Origin: Streptomyces sp. ISL-11
GTDB lineage: Bacteria; Actinomycetota; Actinomycetes; Streptomycetales; Streptomycetaceae
Direction of reading: 5' to 3'
Length of the DNA: 43,307 bases
NCBI RefSeq assembly: GCF_018614525.1
Contig: NZ_JAGGOL010000174.1
Span: forward strand, 1-43,307
Shown piece after piece: positions 1-8,224 of the stretch. Within the stretch, counting starts at the first letter, position 1. Each line of letters begins with the position of its first letter. The translations under genes were made by a program, and so were the position numbers. Below the pieces are notes generated by a model. The model was not told where the DNA came from and made no database searches. It saw only the letters and a program-made list of their open reading frames with translations.

Positions 1-887
1 CCGGGCACCAGGTCGGCGGCCATGCCCTCGACGGTCAGCGGCCCGGCCGGCAGCAGCGTGTGCGCCGCGTCCGCCGCCGTACCCTCGTCCGGGTAGCCGA
101 GCACCGTCAGCGCGCGGGCGCGCGGCGCCTCCACGAGGCGGACCGTCGCCCGCGTCAGGACCCCGAGCGTGCCCTCGCTGCCGGTGAAGGCCCGCGCCAC
201 GTCGGTGTGCCGCTCGGGCAGCAGCGCGTCGAGCGCGTAGCCGGAGATGCGCCGCGGCAGGTCGGGGAAGCCTGTCCGCAGCCGCGCCAACTCGCCTCTC
301 ACCAGGGCTTCCAGGCCGTCCGCCAGGCGCGGCGGCAGTCCTCCCGGGCCCCGGCCGAGCCGGGCGCGCTCGCCCCCGTAGGTCAGCACGTCCAGCGCGC
401 GGACGTTGTCGGCGGTGGTCCCCCAGGCGACGGAGTGGGCGCCGCACGCGTTGTTACCGATCATGCCGCCGAGCGTGCACCGCCCGTGCGTCGACGGATC
501 GGGCCCGAACGTCAGCCCGTACGCGCCCGCCGCCGCCCGCAGCGTGTCGAGGACGACGCCCGGCTGGACGACGGCGGTGCGGACGGCCGGGTCGACGGAG
601 ACGACGGCGTTCATGTGCCGGGTGAAGTCCAGGACGACGCCCGTGCCCGTGGCCTGCCCGGCGATCGACGTGCCCCCGCCCCGGGCCACGACCGGCACCG
701 CCCGCTCCCGGCAGACGGCGAGCACCGCCTCGACGTCGCCGGCGTCCCGGGGCGCGACGACGCCCAGCGGCACGCGCCGGTAGTTGGAGGCGTCCATGGT
801 CATCAGCGCGCGGGCGGAGGCCCCGAAGTCGACGTCGCCGCGCACGGCGGCCCGCAGGGCCCGGAACAGATCCTCGCGATCGGTCAT
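1..887 (-). CDS. FAD-linked oxidase (D-lactate/2-hydroxyacid dehydrogenase type), C-terminus outside window
   Basis: Reads from an ATG at 887 leftwards and runs off the window, so only about 295 N-terminal residues are visible. Two signatures of the FAD-PCMH (VAO) fold are present: a glycine-rich VARGGGTSIAG segment that binds the FAD pyrophosphate, and GGMIGNNACGAHSVAWGTTADNV-type text (here split around GNNACGAHS), typical of D-lactate and D-2-hydroxyglutarate dehydrogenases. In Streptomyces this architecture is often a fusion of the FAD oxidase to a C-terminal Fe-S (GlpC-like) domain, but that part cannot be seen. The expected reaction is oxidation of a 2-hydroxyacid with electrons passed to a quinone or Fe-S partner; the substrate is not determinable. 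It is divergent from serC with an 79-bp gap. Confidence 0.8.
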   Translation of the reverse strand, partial: MTDREDLFRALRAAVRGDVDFGASARALMTMDASNYRRVPLGVVAPRDAGDVEAVLAVCRERAVPVVARGGGTSIAGQATGTGVVLDFTRHMNAVVSVDPAVRTAVVQPGVVLDTLRAAAGAYGLTFGPDPSTHGRCTLGGMIGNNACGAHSVAWGTTADNVRALDVLTYGGERARLGRGPGGLPPRLADGLEALVRGELARLRTGFPDLPRRISGYALDALLPERHTDVARAFTGSEGTLGVLTRATVRLVEAPRARALTVLGYPDEGTAADAAHTLLPAGPLTVEGMAADLVP

Positions 888-954
888 GATCTCAGCGTGC
901 CCGAACTGCCGTCTCATCCGGTGGACGTATGGCCGGACCCGCGGCACCTGCGGT

Positions 955-960
955 TAGGCT
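955..960 (+). promoter_or_regulatory. Putative -10 box of a leaderless serC transcript
   Basis: TAGGCT lies 6 nt before the serC GTG, and no Shine-Dalgarno sequence precedes the start. This spacing suits transcription beginning at the start codon. No convincing -35 box was found. Confidence 0.45.
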
Positions 961-966
961 GCCCCC

Positions 967-2085
967 GTGGCTGATATCCAGATCCCCGTTGACATCAAGC
1001 CCGCCGATGGTCGCTTCGGCGCGGGCCCGTCCAAGGTGCGTACGGAGGCGCTCGGCGCCCTGGCTGCCACCGGAACCTCTCTGCTGGGCACGTCGCACCG
1101 GCAGGCCCCGGTCAAGAACCTCGTCGGCAAGGTGCGCGACGGCGTGCGGGAGCTCTTCTCCCTCCCCGACGGCTACGAGGTGATCCTCGGCAACGGCGGG
1201 TCCACCGCGTTCTGGGACGTCGCGACGCACGGGCTCATCGAGTCCCGGTCACAGCACCTGTCCTTCGGCGAGTTCTCGTCGAAGTTCGCCAAGGCCGCCA
1301 AGCTGGCGCCGTGGCTGGCCGAGCCGTCGGTGATCTCCTCCGAGCCGGGCACGCACCCGGAGCCGAAGGCCGAGGCGGGCGTCGACGTCTACGCCCTGAC
1401 CCACAACGAGACCTCCACCGGTGTCGCCGCACCGGTCCGGCGCGTCGAGGGCGCCGACGCCGGCTCCCTCGTGCTGGTCGACGCCACCTCCGGCGCGGGT
1501 GGCCTGCCCGTGGACATCACCGAGAGCGACGTCTACTACTTCGCCCCGCAGAAGTCCTTCGCCGCCGACGGCGGCCTGTGGCTGGCGGTCTTCTCGCCGG
1601 CGGCCCTGGAGCGGGCGGCCCGGGTGCACGCGTCCGGACGGCACGTCCCGGAGTTCTTCTCCCTGCCGACCGCGATCGACAACTCCCTGAAGAACCAGAC
1701 GTACAACACCCCCTCCCTCTCCACCCTCTTCCTGCTCAACGAGCAGCTGGAGTGGATCAACGGGCAGGGCGGCCTGGACTGGGCGGTCCGCCGCACGGCG
1801 ACGTCGGCACGGACGCTGTACGGGTGGGCCGAGGCGTCGAAGTACGCGAGCCCGTTCGTCGGCGACCCGGCCAAGCGGTCCGCCGTCATCGGCACGATCG
1901 ACTTCTCCGACGACGTCGACGCGGCGGCGGTGGCCAAGGTGCTGCGCGCCAACGGCATCGTCGACACCGAGCCGTACCGCAAGCTGGGCCGCAACCAGCT
2001 GCGCGTGGCGATGTTCCCGGCGATCGACCCGGCGGACGTCGAGGCGCTGACGGCCTGCGTCGACTACGTGATCGAGAAGCTGTAG
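967..2085 (+). CDS. serC: Phosphoserine aminotransferase
   Basis: Converts 3-phosphohydroxypyruvate plus glutamate to phosphoserine in serine biosynthesis, with PLP as cofactor, in the cytosol. The 372-residue protein matches the actinobacterial SerC length. It opens with DGRFGAGPSKVR, the family N-terminal substrate-binding segment, and has the PLP lysine K196 in FAPQKSFAADGG. The Asp before it in VLVDATSGAGG would contact the pyridine nitrogen. The GTG start sits directly behind a TAGGCT box without a ribosome-binding site, so the mRNA is probably leaderless. It is monocistronic: the next genes are convergent and a strong hairpin follows its stop. Confidence 0.95.
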   Translation: MADIQIPVDIKPADGRFGAGPSKVRTEALGALAATGTSLLGTSHRQAPVKNLVGKVRDGVRELFSLPDGYEVILGNGGSTAFWDVATHGLIESRSQHLSFGEFSSKFAKAAKLAPWLAEPSVISSEPGTHPEPKAEAGVDVYALTHNETSTGVAAPVRRVEGADAGSLVLVDATSGAGGLPVDITESDVYYFAPQKSFAADGGLWLAVFSPAALERAARVHASGRHVPEFFSLPTAIDNSLKNQTYNTPSLSTLFLLNEQLEWINGQGGLDWAVRRTATSARTLYGWAEASKYASPFVGDPAKRSAVIGTIDFSDDVDAAAVAKVLRANGIVDTEPYRKLGRNQLRVAMFPAIDPADVEALTACVDYVIEKL

Positions 2086-2100
2086 GCCTGTCCGGCGGAT

Positions 2101-2292
2101 CTTCGGCTGCGGGCCGTCCTGGCCGCGTGGCCGCCTGCGGCGGGGCGGGCCGTCTTTGCCGCCTGCGGCGGCGGGCGCCCTGCGGGCGCGTCCTCAATCG
2201 CCGGACGGGCTTGATTTGCGGCTGAGCTCAGCCGCTTTCAGCCCGTCCGGCGATTGAGGACACCGCCACGCAGCGGTGGTGCGCACGACACG
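2101..2292. repeat. Intergenic repeat family R1, copy A
   Basis: GC-rich element shared with 26996-27150 in the same orientation. The common core runs from GCGGGCCGTCTTTGCC through the paired arms to GCAGCGGTGGTGCGCA. Copy A carries about 43 extra bases near its left end that look like an internal duplication of the GGGCCGTC and CCGCCTGCGG parts. It sits between convergent genes. Confidence 0.8.
2192..2259. terminator. Bidirectional hairpin between serC and the peptidoglycan-binding gene
   Basis: Perfect 19-bp arms (2192-2210 CCTCAATCGCCGGACGGGC and 2241-2259) enclose a second perfect 18-bp palindrome at 2218-2235 (GCGGCTGAGCTCAGCCGC). The position between convergent genes fits transcription termination in both directions. 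Confidence 0.65.
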
Positions 2293-2304
2293 CCCCGCGA
2301 GGGA

Positions 2305-2661
2305 TCAGCTGTGCCGCAGCTGGCCCCAGGTCTCCGGTCCGACGATGCCGTCGGCCGGCAGTCCGCGCACGGTCTGGAAGCGCTCGACCGCTTCCTCCGT
2401 GCCGGTGCCGAAGACCCCGGCGGTCTCCTCGTCACCGATGCTGTGGCCCCAGAAGGACAGCAGGCACTGGGCCTCCCGGACCGCCGCGCCCTCGCTGCCC
2501 AGCCGGATGGCCGGCGGCGTGCGCCGGTTGTCGTGGTTGCACTGCACCCCCTCGATGGGCACGTCGGCCGCTGCCGCCGTGCCGGTGGTGAGGGCGGTGA
2601 CGCCGGTCAGCAGGGCGCCGGCGAGCGCGGCGGATAACGCCGCGCGTTTCGCGAAGTTCAT
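2305..2661 (-). CDS. Secreted peptidoglycan-binding domain protein
   Basis: A 118-residue protein with a Sec signal peptide (MNFAKRAALSAALAGALLTG, cleavage likely after TAAAA). It continues as a single PG-binding type 1 domain: AIRLGSEGAAVREAQCLLSFWG, then FGTGTEEAVERFQ, then GLPADGIVGPETWGQL. A paired cysteine set (one before the domain, one in QCLL) may form a disulfide after export. It probably docks on cell-wall glycan; there is no catalytic domain. The chosen ATG follows GAGAGGTG; a longer reading adds 18 residues ahead of the signal peptide and is unlikely. Codon 9 is a TTA (2635-2637), so translation should depend on the bldA leucyl-tRNA, linking it to late growth or development. Confidence 0.8.
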   Translation of the reverse strand: MNFAKRAALSAALAGALLTGVTALTTGTAAAADVPIEGVQCNHDNRRTPPAIRLGSEGAAVREAQCLLSFWGHSIGDEETAGVFGTGTEEAVERFQTVRGLPADGIVGPETWGQLRHS

Positions 2662-2782
2662 GATGCACCTCTCGGTTCGTCCGTTTTTCCGAACGAGCAC
2701 GAGCCTAGGGATCAACCTCCGGGTGGGCGACGCAATTTCCCGGCCGGCCGGTCATGAGCCACCGGGTACGACGCCCGTCGGG

Positions 2783-3799
2783 TCACCGCCCGGCCCGCCG
2801 CCGGACCAGCCCGCGCAGGCCGAGGATCAGCGCCACCGCGACGGCGACGGCCCCGGCGCCCACGGCGAGCTCGCGGTGGTAGTCCCCGCCGGCGGCGGCG
2901 CCCTTGACCGGGGGCGCCGAGCCGTCGGCGCGGGCGTCGTCCGGCGCCTTCTCGGCGTGGTCGGGCAGCAGGTCGCCCTGCAGCCCGACGGGCTGCACCG
3001 AACTGCGCCGGCCCTCCGACCCGTACATCAGCGTCCGCCCGCCGGGCGCGAACGTGACGGACTCGCCCTGACGCTGGAGCGGCACGGCCGGGCGGCCGAT
3101 CTCCTTGGGCACCCCGTCCTGCCACCGGTACTCCCGCGCGTCGAAATAGCCCCGCACGACGAGCCGGGTGCCGTCCGGGGAGAAGGCCCCGTCCGTCGCC
3201 CAGACGTCGATGTCCGCGATCCGGCGGAACGTGTTCACGCCCGACGCCGACAACTGCTGCGGCGCGGCGTAGAGGGCGCCCTTGCCGGACCGCTTCTTGC
3301 TGACGATGTAGACCCGCCCGGTCGTGGGATGCACCATCAGCGACTCGGCGTCGCGCGGCCCGTCCTCGTAGCGGACGGTGTGGCGCACGGGGGTGACGGT
3401 GGTGTCCTTGAGCGTCTTCGGCTCGGGGAAGCGGTAGATCCACACCTGCGGCCAGGTGCCGCCCAGGTTGTCGCCGATGTCCCCGACGTAGATGTTCCCG
3501 TCCGGGCCGATGGAGATGGCCTCGACGTCGCGGGGCTCGATGCCGGCGAGGGTGACGGTCGCGACCGTACGGCCGGTGCGGCTGTCGACGGCGTAGACGT
3601 ACGGGCCGTCGTCACTGTCGTTGTGCGTCCAGTAGATGCCCGGGTGCGCCCGGCTGGCGGCGAGGCCGCTGGACTCCTTGATCCGTGGATCCTCGATGGT
3701 GAAGGCCGACGGCCCGGCGGCGGCCGGAGCGGCGGCGGGCAGCACGGCCAGCGCGGCGATGCCGAGGGCGGGCCCGAGGGTGCGGAGGAGCGGACGCAT
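2783..3799 (-). CDS. Exported, membrane-anchored beta-propeller-like protein
   Basis: 338 residues. An N-terminal signal peptide (about 1-28, ending APAAAG) leads into a repeat-rich domain with propeller-like blades: SSGLAASRAHPGIYWTHND, DVEAISIGPDGNIYVGDIGDN, DAESLMVHPTTGRVYIVSK, ATDGAFSPDGTRLVVR and ESVTFAPGGRTLMYG. A low-complexity linker and a C-terminal transmembrane helix followed by LRGLVRRRAGR indicate anchoring with the propeller outside. Acidic pairs (HNDSDDG, DIGDN) could bind metal, as in phytase-like propellers, but no catalytic assignment is possible. It is transcribed alone toward the peptidoglycan-binding gene. Confidence 0.75.
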   Translation of the reverse strand: MRPLLRTLGPALGIAALAVLPAAAPAAAGPSAFTIEDPRIKESSGLAASRAHPGIYWTHNDSDDGPYVYAVDSRTGRTVATVTLAGIEPRDVEAISIGPDGNIYVGDIGDNLGGTWPQVWIYRFPEPKTLKDTTVTPVRHTVRYEDGPRDAESLMVHPTTGRVYIVSKKRSGKGALYAAPQQLSASGVNTFRRIADIDVWATDGAFSPDGTRLVVRGYFDAREYRWQDGVPKEIGRPAVPLQRQGESVTFAPGGRTLMYGSEGRRSSVQPVGLQGDLLPDHAEKAPDDARADGSAPPVKGAAAGGDYHRELAVGAGAVAVAVALILGLRGLVRRRAGR

Positions 3800-3963
3800 G
3801 GCACCAAGCGTGCCATCGCCCGGGCCGTCCGGGGACGGGACGCTCCCGACGGCCGCCCGGGCACCCGGAATATCGCTCGAATTCCCAGGTGGGCGTACGT
3901 ATCGTGGCCGCGCCAGTGGTTGGCGGCGGGGTGGTGTGCCCCGGGGCGAGGGAGCGGGGACAC

Positions 3964-5112
3964 GTGGAGCACAACGGATGGGCCGACGAGGGGTTCGGAG
4001 CCGTCGCCGACGCGTTCGGGCGCAACTTCACCGAGCGGGGTGAACTGGGCGGCGCCGTCACCGTCTTCGTCGCCGGCCGCAAGGTCGTGGACCTGTGGGG
4101 CGGCGTCGCCGACGAGCGGACGGGCCGGCCGTGGGAGGCGGAGACCGCCGTGCCGGTCATGTCCTGCGGCAAGGGCGTCGTGGCCCTGTGCGCCCACCTC
4201 CTCGCCCAGGAGGGCCGGCTGGACCTGGACGCGCCCGTGGCCCGCTACTGGCCGGAGTTCGCGCGGAACGGCAAGGCAGGCATCACCACGCGCATGGTGC
4301 TCGCCCACCGCGCGGGCGTCCCCGTCACCGACCGCACGCCGGACTTCGAGGAGGTCCTCGCCTGGGCGCCCGTGGTCCGCGCCCTGGAGGAGCAGGAACC
4401 CCTCTGGGAGCCCGGCACCGCCCACGAGTACCACGGGCACACCTACGGCTGGCTCGTCGGCGAGGTGATCCGGCGGATCACCGGCCTCACCCCCGGCGCC
4501 TACTTCCGCGAGGCCCTCGGCGACCCGCTCGGCCTGAGCACCTGGATCGGCGTACCGGAAGAAGAACTTCCGCGCCTGGCCCGGCTCGCCGAGGGCCCGG
4601 GACGGCCCACCCTGCCGGGCCCCGACACCCTGATCGGGCGGATCCTGACGATGAACGGCGTCCTGGTCTTCCCCGGCGTCGACCACCCTCACGGCTGGAA
4701 CTCCCCCGCCTTCCTCGCCGCCGAGATCCCCGCGACCGGCGCGGTCTCCTCGGCGCGCGGCCTCGCCACGCTCTACGCGGCTGCCGTGACCGGCGTCGAC
4801 GGCTCGGAGCCGCTGCTGACGCGGGCGACCGTCGACGACGCGCTGACGGAGCTGACGGCCGGCGCGTCGTGGTCGGGCTTCCCGGACCTCGGTACGCGCT
4901 GGGGCTCCGGATTCAAGCTGGGCACCGGCACCGACGGGGCCATGCTCGGCGCCCGCAGCTTCGGCCACGACGGGGCGGGCGGCTGCCAGCTGGGCTTCGG
5001 CGACGACGACTTCGGGGTCGGCTTCGGCTACGCCGCCAACCGGATGATGAGCCACGGCGACGCACGGGTGCGCGAGCTGGTGGCGGCGGTGCGGGAGTGC
5101 GTGAAGGGCTGA
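3964..5112 (+). CDS. Serine hydrolase of the class C beta-lactamase / EstB family
   Basis: About 382 residues from the GTG at 3964. The nucleophile motif SxxK is clear (S67-C-G-K70 in PVMSCGKGV) and Y156 in EYHGHTYGW fills the YxN/YxS position. A C-terminal segment FGHDGAGGCQLGF corresponds to the HxG part of the third motif. No signal peptide is seen, so it is probably a cytosolic esterase or beta-lactamase-like hydrolase, not a secreted beta-lactamase. Purine-rich GAGGGAGCGGGGA precedes the start; a reading from 3889 adds 25 residues without family character. Confidence 0.85.
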   Translation: MEHNGWADEGFGAVADAFGRNFTERGELGGAVTVFVAGRKVVDLWGGVADERTGRPWEAETAVPVMSCGKGVVALCAHLLAQEGRLDLDAPVARYWPEFARNGKAGITTRMVLAHRAGVPVTDRTPDFEEVLAWAPVVRALEEQEPLWEPGTAHEYHGHTYGWLVGEVIRRITGLTPGAYFREALGDPLGLSTWIGVPEEELPRLARLAEGPGRPTLPGPDTLIGRILTMNGVLVFPGVDHPHGWNSPAFLAAEIPATGAVSSARGLATLYAAAVTGVDGSEPLLTRATVDDALTELTAGASWSGFPDLGTRWGSGFKLGTGTDGAMLGARSFGHDGAGGCQLGFGDDDFGVGFGYAANRMMSHGDARVRELVAAVRECVKG

Positions 5113-5246
5113 GAGCGGCCACGGCCTGCCACTCTTTCGGGTGAGCCGTACTCCCATCAGGCGTAGCGGTCACGGAGCGGGACAGCCTCGGGTCGGCGTG
5201 CGGATTTCCGGCCGCGCCGTGGGCCGACGAGCCGAGGGGGACCGTC

Positions 5247-5384
5247 GTGGAGGAGCAGGAGATCTATGAGCCGCCCGAGTTGGTGGAGGTCGGCGGCTTC
5301 GCGGAGCTGACCCGCGGCGTGCCCCTGCGGCTGCGCCGCGACTGGCCTCCGGACCCCTTCGCGTTCTCCGGCCCCGAGGACTGA
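5247..5384 (+). CDS. Lasso peptide precursor
   Basis: A 45-residue precursor starting at GTG 5247 behind GAGGGGG. The leader matches the actinobacterial lasso consensus YxxPxLx3Gx5Tx exactly: Y7, P10, L12, G16 and the penultimate-leader T22. Cleavage after R23 releases a 22-residue core beginning G24 (GVPLRLRRD, then WPPDPFAFSGPED). D32 is core position 9, so an isopeptide bond G1-D9 would close a nine-residue ring, leaving a 13-residue Pro-rich loop/tail with W and two F as possible plugs. Three Arg in the ring and three Asp plus one Glu overall make it nearly balanced in charge. No Cys is present (class II lasso). The calculated monoisotopic mass of the threaded core is about 2505.3 Da. It is followed after 13 nt by the synthetase gene. 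Confidence 0.9.
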   Translation: MEEQEIYEPPELVEVGGFAELTRGVPLRLRRDWPPDPFAFSGPED

Positions 5385-5397
5385 GGCCGGCCGGCCC

Positions 5398-7248
5398 GTG
5401 ACAGCCGAGCCGTGGTTCGCGGTCCTCCCCGACGGTGACGCGGGGATCCCGGCGGCGCGCGCGCTGCGCCCGTGGGCGACCGAGACCGTCGACCACCACT
5501 CGGGACGGCCCTGGCTGCTGGGCAGTTGGCCGGCCGGGCATGTGGTCGTGGCCGAGGCGGGGTCCTCGCGGCTGGCGGTGATCGGGCGCTGCCCGGTCAG
5601 TGCCGAGGCGCTGTCGTCGTGGCTGGGCGAGGTGCGCGGCATCGCCGAGACGGAGCGGGTGGTCTCCGGCCTGGTCGGCAGCTTCCACGTGGCCGCGTCG
5701 ATCGGCCGCCGGGCCCTGGTGCGGGGCAGCGCGTCGGCGGTGCGGCGGATCTTCCACACGACGATCGGCGACACCGTGGTGGCGGCCAGCCGCGCGGACC
5801 GGCTCGCGGCCGCGACCGGCGCGGACGTCGACGAGCGGCTGCTGGCCCTCCACCTGCTGTCCGCTCCCCCGCCGCACCCGCTCGGCGACCACTGCCTGTG
5901 GCAGGGCGTCCAGGTCCTGCGGCCCGAGGACTGCCTGCTGATCGAGGCGGACGGGCGGTCCCGTACGCGGCGCTGGTGGCGGCCCCCGGAGCCGGTGCTG
6001 CCGTTGGCCGAGGGCGCGGTCGAGGTCCGCCGGGCGCTGACCGCCGCGGTGGGCACGTGCACGGCCGGCGGCGGCACGGTGAGCGCCGACCTGTCGGGCG
6101 GCATGGACTCCACCAGCCTGTGCTTCCTGGCGGCCGCCCGGGGCCCGGCCCGCCTGGTCACCTTCCGCTGGGCGGACTTCGCCCCGGAGAGCGACGCCGC
6201 CGACGCCGCCGCGCGGGCCACCGCCGCGCTGCCCGGCGCCGGGCACATCAGACCGGACCGGGCGCGAACGCCCTTGTGGTACAGCGGACTTCAGGACCCC
6301 GTCGCGTGGACCGACGAGCCGGGCGGGTGGGTCCGCGACACGGCCCGGTTCAGAGCCGTGGCCGAGCTGATGCTCGGGCGTGGATCGCGGCTGCACATGT
6401 TCGGCGGCGGGAACGAGCTGTTCACCGCCCACGCCCCCGCTCTGCACGACCTGGCCCGCAGCGACCCCGGGGCGGCCTTCGCCCGCATCCGCGCGATGCG
6501 GACCCTCCACCGCTGGCCCCTGCGCCCGCTCCTGCGCGAGCTGGCGGACCGCAGCACCTTCGCCCAGTGGCTGGCCGCCTGGGCCGAGGGCCTCACCGCG
6601 GCACCCCCGCCGCCGGCCGCCCACCGTGTCCCGTCCCTCGCCTGGGGCACGCGGGGCTCCCTGCCTCCCTGGGCGACGCCGGACGCGGTCGACGCCGTAC
6701 GGAGCGTGCTGCGCGAGGCGGCCGCCGAGCAGGCCGAGCCGCTCGCACCGCAGCGCGGCCAGCACGCGGCGATCGCGTACGCCCAGGCCGGCGGCCGCGG
6801 GGCGCGCCAGTTCGACCAGGTCGGCTCCGCTATGGGGCTGGCGTACGCCGCGCCCTGCCTCGACGACGGCGTGATCCAGGCGGCGCTGTCCGTCCGGCTG
6901 CCCGAACGCCGCGCGGACGGGCGGTGCGAACCGGTGCTCGCCGAGGCGATGCGCGGGATCGTGCCCGACGCCGTCCTCGACCGCTCCACCGAGGACGACC
7001 TCACCGAGGACTTCTACACGGCCCTGCGCCGCCACCGCGCCGGCCTGCTGGAGCTGTTCGACGACTCCCTGCTCGCCCGGCTGGGCCTGGTCGACGCCGA
7101 CGCGTTCCGTACGGCCCTGCTCGGCCTGCACCCCCGGCCCCACACCCTGCGCGGCCTGGACCCCACCCTGGGCTGCGAGTTGTGGCTCCGGACCCCCCGC
7201 CCCCTGGAGATGGTGGAGAAGCACCGTGACCCTCGCCCTGTGTCCTGA
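5398..7248 (+). CDS. Lasso peptide macrolactam synthetase (asparagine synthase-like, C protein)
   Basis: 616 residues from the GTG at 5398. The C-terminal asparagine-synthetase domain has the ATP-pyrophosphatase loop S233-GGMDS (DLSGGMDSTSL), and the N-terminal half resembles the glutaminase-fold domain without a catalytic Cys at residue 2, as usual in lasso cyclases. It would adenylate the side-chain carboxylate of core Asp9 and let the Gly1 amine attack it to close the ring around the tail. It is the second gene of the operon and overlaps the next gene by 23 bp, consistent with translational coupling. Confidence 0.92.
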   Translation: MTAEPWFAVLPDGDAGIPAARALRPWATETVDHHSGRPWLLGSWPAGHVVVAEAGSSRLAVIGRCPVSAEALSSWLGEVRGIAETERVVSGLVGSFHVAASIGRRALVRGSASAVRRIFHTTIGDTVVAASRADRLAAATGADVDERLLALHLLSAPPPHPLGDHCLWQGVQVLRPEDCLLIEADGRSRTRRWWRPPEPVLPLAEGAVEVRRALTAAVGTCTAGGGTVSADLSGGMDSTSLCFLAAARGPARLVTFRWADFAPESDAADAAARATAALPGAGHIRPDRARTPLWYSGLQDPVAWTDEPGGWVRDTARFRAVAELMLGRGSRLHMFGGGNELFTAHAPALHDLARSDPGAAFARIRAMRTLHRWPLRPLLRELADRSTFAQWLAAWAEGLTAAPPPPAAHRVPSLAWGTRGSLPPWATPDAVDAVRSVLREAAAEQAEPLAPQRGQHAAIAYAQAGGRGARQFDQVGSAMGLAYAAPCLDDGVIQAALSVRLPERRADGRCEPVLAEAMRGIVPDAVLDRSTEDDLTEDFYTALRRHRAGLLELFDDSLLARLGLVDADAFRTALLGLHPRPHTLRGLDPTLGCELWLRTPRPLEMVEKHRDPRPVS

Positions 7249-7489
7249 TGTGTCCGCCACGGACACCGAGGACGGAATGGTGCTGCTGGACGAGGCCACC
7301 GGCCGGTACTGGCAGCTCAACGGCACCGCCGCGGTCATCCTGCGCGCCCTCCTCGACGGCGCCTCACCCCGGCAGACGGCGCACCGGCTCTCCGAGCGCT
7401 ACCCCGCCCTCACCACCGAACGGACGACGACCGACGTGGCCTCCCTCATCCACTCCCTCTGCACGGCCCGCCTGGTGATGCCGGTATGA
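7226..7489 (+). CDS. Lasso peptide RRE / PqqD-family leader-binding protein (B1)
   Basis: 87 residues with the PqqD-like winged-helix pattern: DGMVLLDEATGRYWQLNGTAA, then ILRALLDGAS and a helical C-terminus. In split actinobacterial lasso systems this RiPP recognition element binds the leader Y-P-L motif and hands the precursor to the protease. It begins inside the synthetase 3' end and its stop overlaps the start of the protease gene (ATGA), so all three proteins are likely made in step. Confidence 0.9.
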   Translation: MTLALCPDVSATDTEDGMVLLDEATGRYWQLNGTAAVILRALLDGASPRQTAHRLSERYPALTTERTTTDVASLIHSLCTARLVMPV

Positions 7490-7908
7490 GCGTGCCGATG
7501 GTCCCGGCCGCCCGCGAGGCCGTCCCTCCGCACCGCCGCCCGCCGGCGCTGCTGGCCACCGCGACCGCCCGGCTGCTGGTCATGCTGCCGCCGCGCCGCA
7601 TCCGCCGGGTGCTGACCCTGCTCCGGCGCGGTGCCGCCCCCGCGACGGCGGAGCAGGCACTCGCCGCCCGCCGGCGGGTCGTCGCGGTGAGCGCCCGCTG
7701 CGCGGGCGAGGGCTGCCTCCAGCGCTCCATCGCCACCGCGCTGCTGTGCCGGCTGCGCGGCGTCTGGCCGGACTGGTGCACGGGCGTACGTACGGGCCCG
7801 TTCCGCGCCCACGCCTGGGTGGAGGTGGACGGCCGCCCGGTAGGCGAACCGCACCCGGCCGGCTACTACCACCGCCTCATGGTCGTCCCGAGCCGCACCC
7901 GGGGCTGA
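7486..7908 (+). CDS. Lasso peptide leader protease, transglutaminase-like (B2)
   Basis: 140 residues of the lasso B2 family. The Cys-His-Asp set is visible: C77 in GEGCLQRS, H109 and D115 in AHAWVEVDG. It would remove the leader after the T-R pair of the precursor. No ABC exporter gene (lasso D protein) follows; the next genes belong to a different system. The last nine codons lie in a 31-bp segment that recurs at 15418-15448. Confidence 0.9.
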   Translation: MSVPMVPAAREAVPPHRRPPALLATATARLLVMLPPRRIRRVLTLLRRGAAPATAEQALAARRRVVAVSARCAGEGCLQRSIATALLCRLRGVWPDWCTGVRTGPFRAHAWVEVDGRPVGEPHPAGYYHRLMVVPSRTRG

Positions 7909-7909
7909 C
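7879..7909 (+). repeat. Imperfect direct repeat, left copy (end of lasso B2)
   Basis: ATGGTCGTCCCGAGCCGC is identical to 15418-15435, and 28 of 31 bases match when extended to the TGAC. Both copies have the same orientation, about 7.5 kb apart. No integrase is nearby, so an attachment-site role is only a hypothesis. Confidence 0.5.
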
Positions 7910-7916
7910 GGGGGGC

Positions 7917-7931
7917 GATGTGATTCACATC
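7917..7931. promoter_or_regulatory. Operator-like palindrome GATGTGA-T-TCACATC
   Basis: Perfect 7-1-7 inverted repeat just after the lasso operon stop. The stem is short and AT-rich, which fits a dimeric regulator site better than a terminator. The regulator is unknown; GntR-like sites can look like this. Confidence 0.4.
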
Positions 7932-8209
7932 TCATTGCGGCGGAGCCGCTAATTCCGCACTTCGGACGCCGTCAGGCCCCGTTCGCTCGTTATGATCATG
8001 GCGCGTTCCCGCCGTACCGTCCCGGCGGATGTGCGGTTCCGGACGAGGCGAATCCGCCGTACGACGGGCCTCCCGGAACGGGCGAAGCGGCACACCGCCG
8101 GGCTTTCCTCCGCCGCCGCGCGGAATCCGCCGCTCCCGACGTAGATCCATTTGCTGCAAACACGGGTGAACCGCCCAACCCTCGCGGACTGCCGCAAAGC
8201 GAGCATTGC

Positions 8210-8224
8210 CCGGTTTCAAACCGG
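8210..8224. promoter_or_regulatory. Operator-like palindrome CCGGTTT-C-AAACCGG
   Basis: Perfect 7-1-7 inverted repeat about 100 bp upstream of the first cassette gene, inside the AT-richer stretch where its promoter should lie. Confidence 0.4.

Noticed and set aside
5170..7338. 722-codon minus-strand frame across the lasso operon
   Set aside because: Antisense to precursor and synthetase genes that match their families exactly.
7949..8206. Minus-strand 85-codon frame in the gap before the peptide cassette
   Set aside because: No ribosome-binding site, no family text and Arg-rich content; treated as non-coding.
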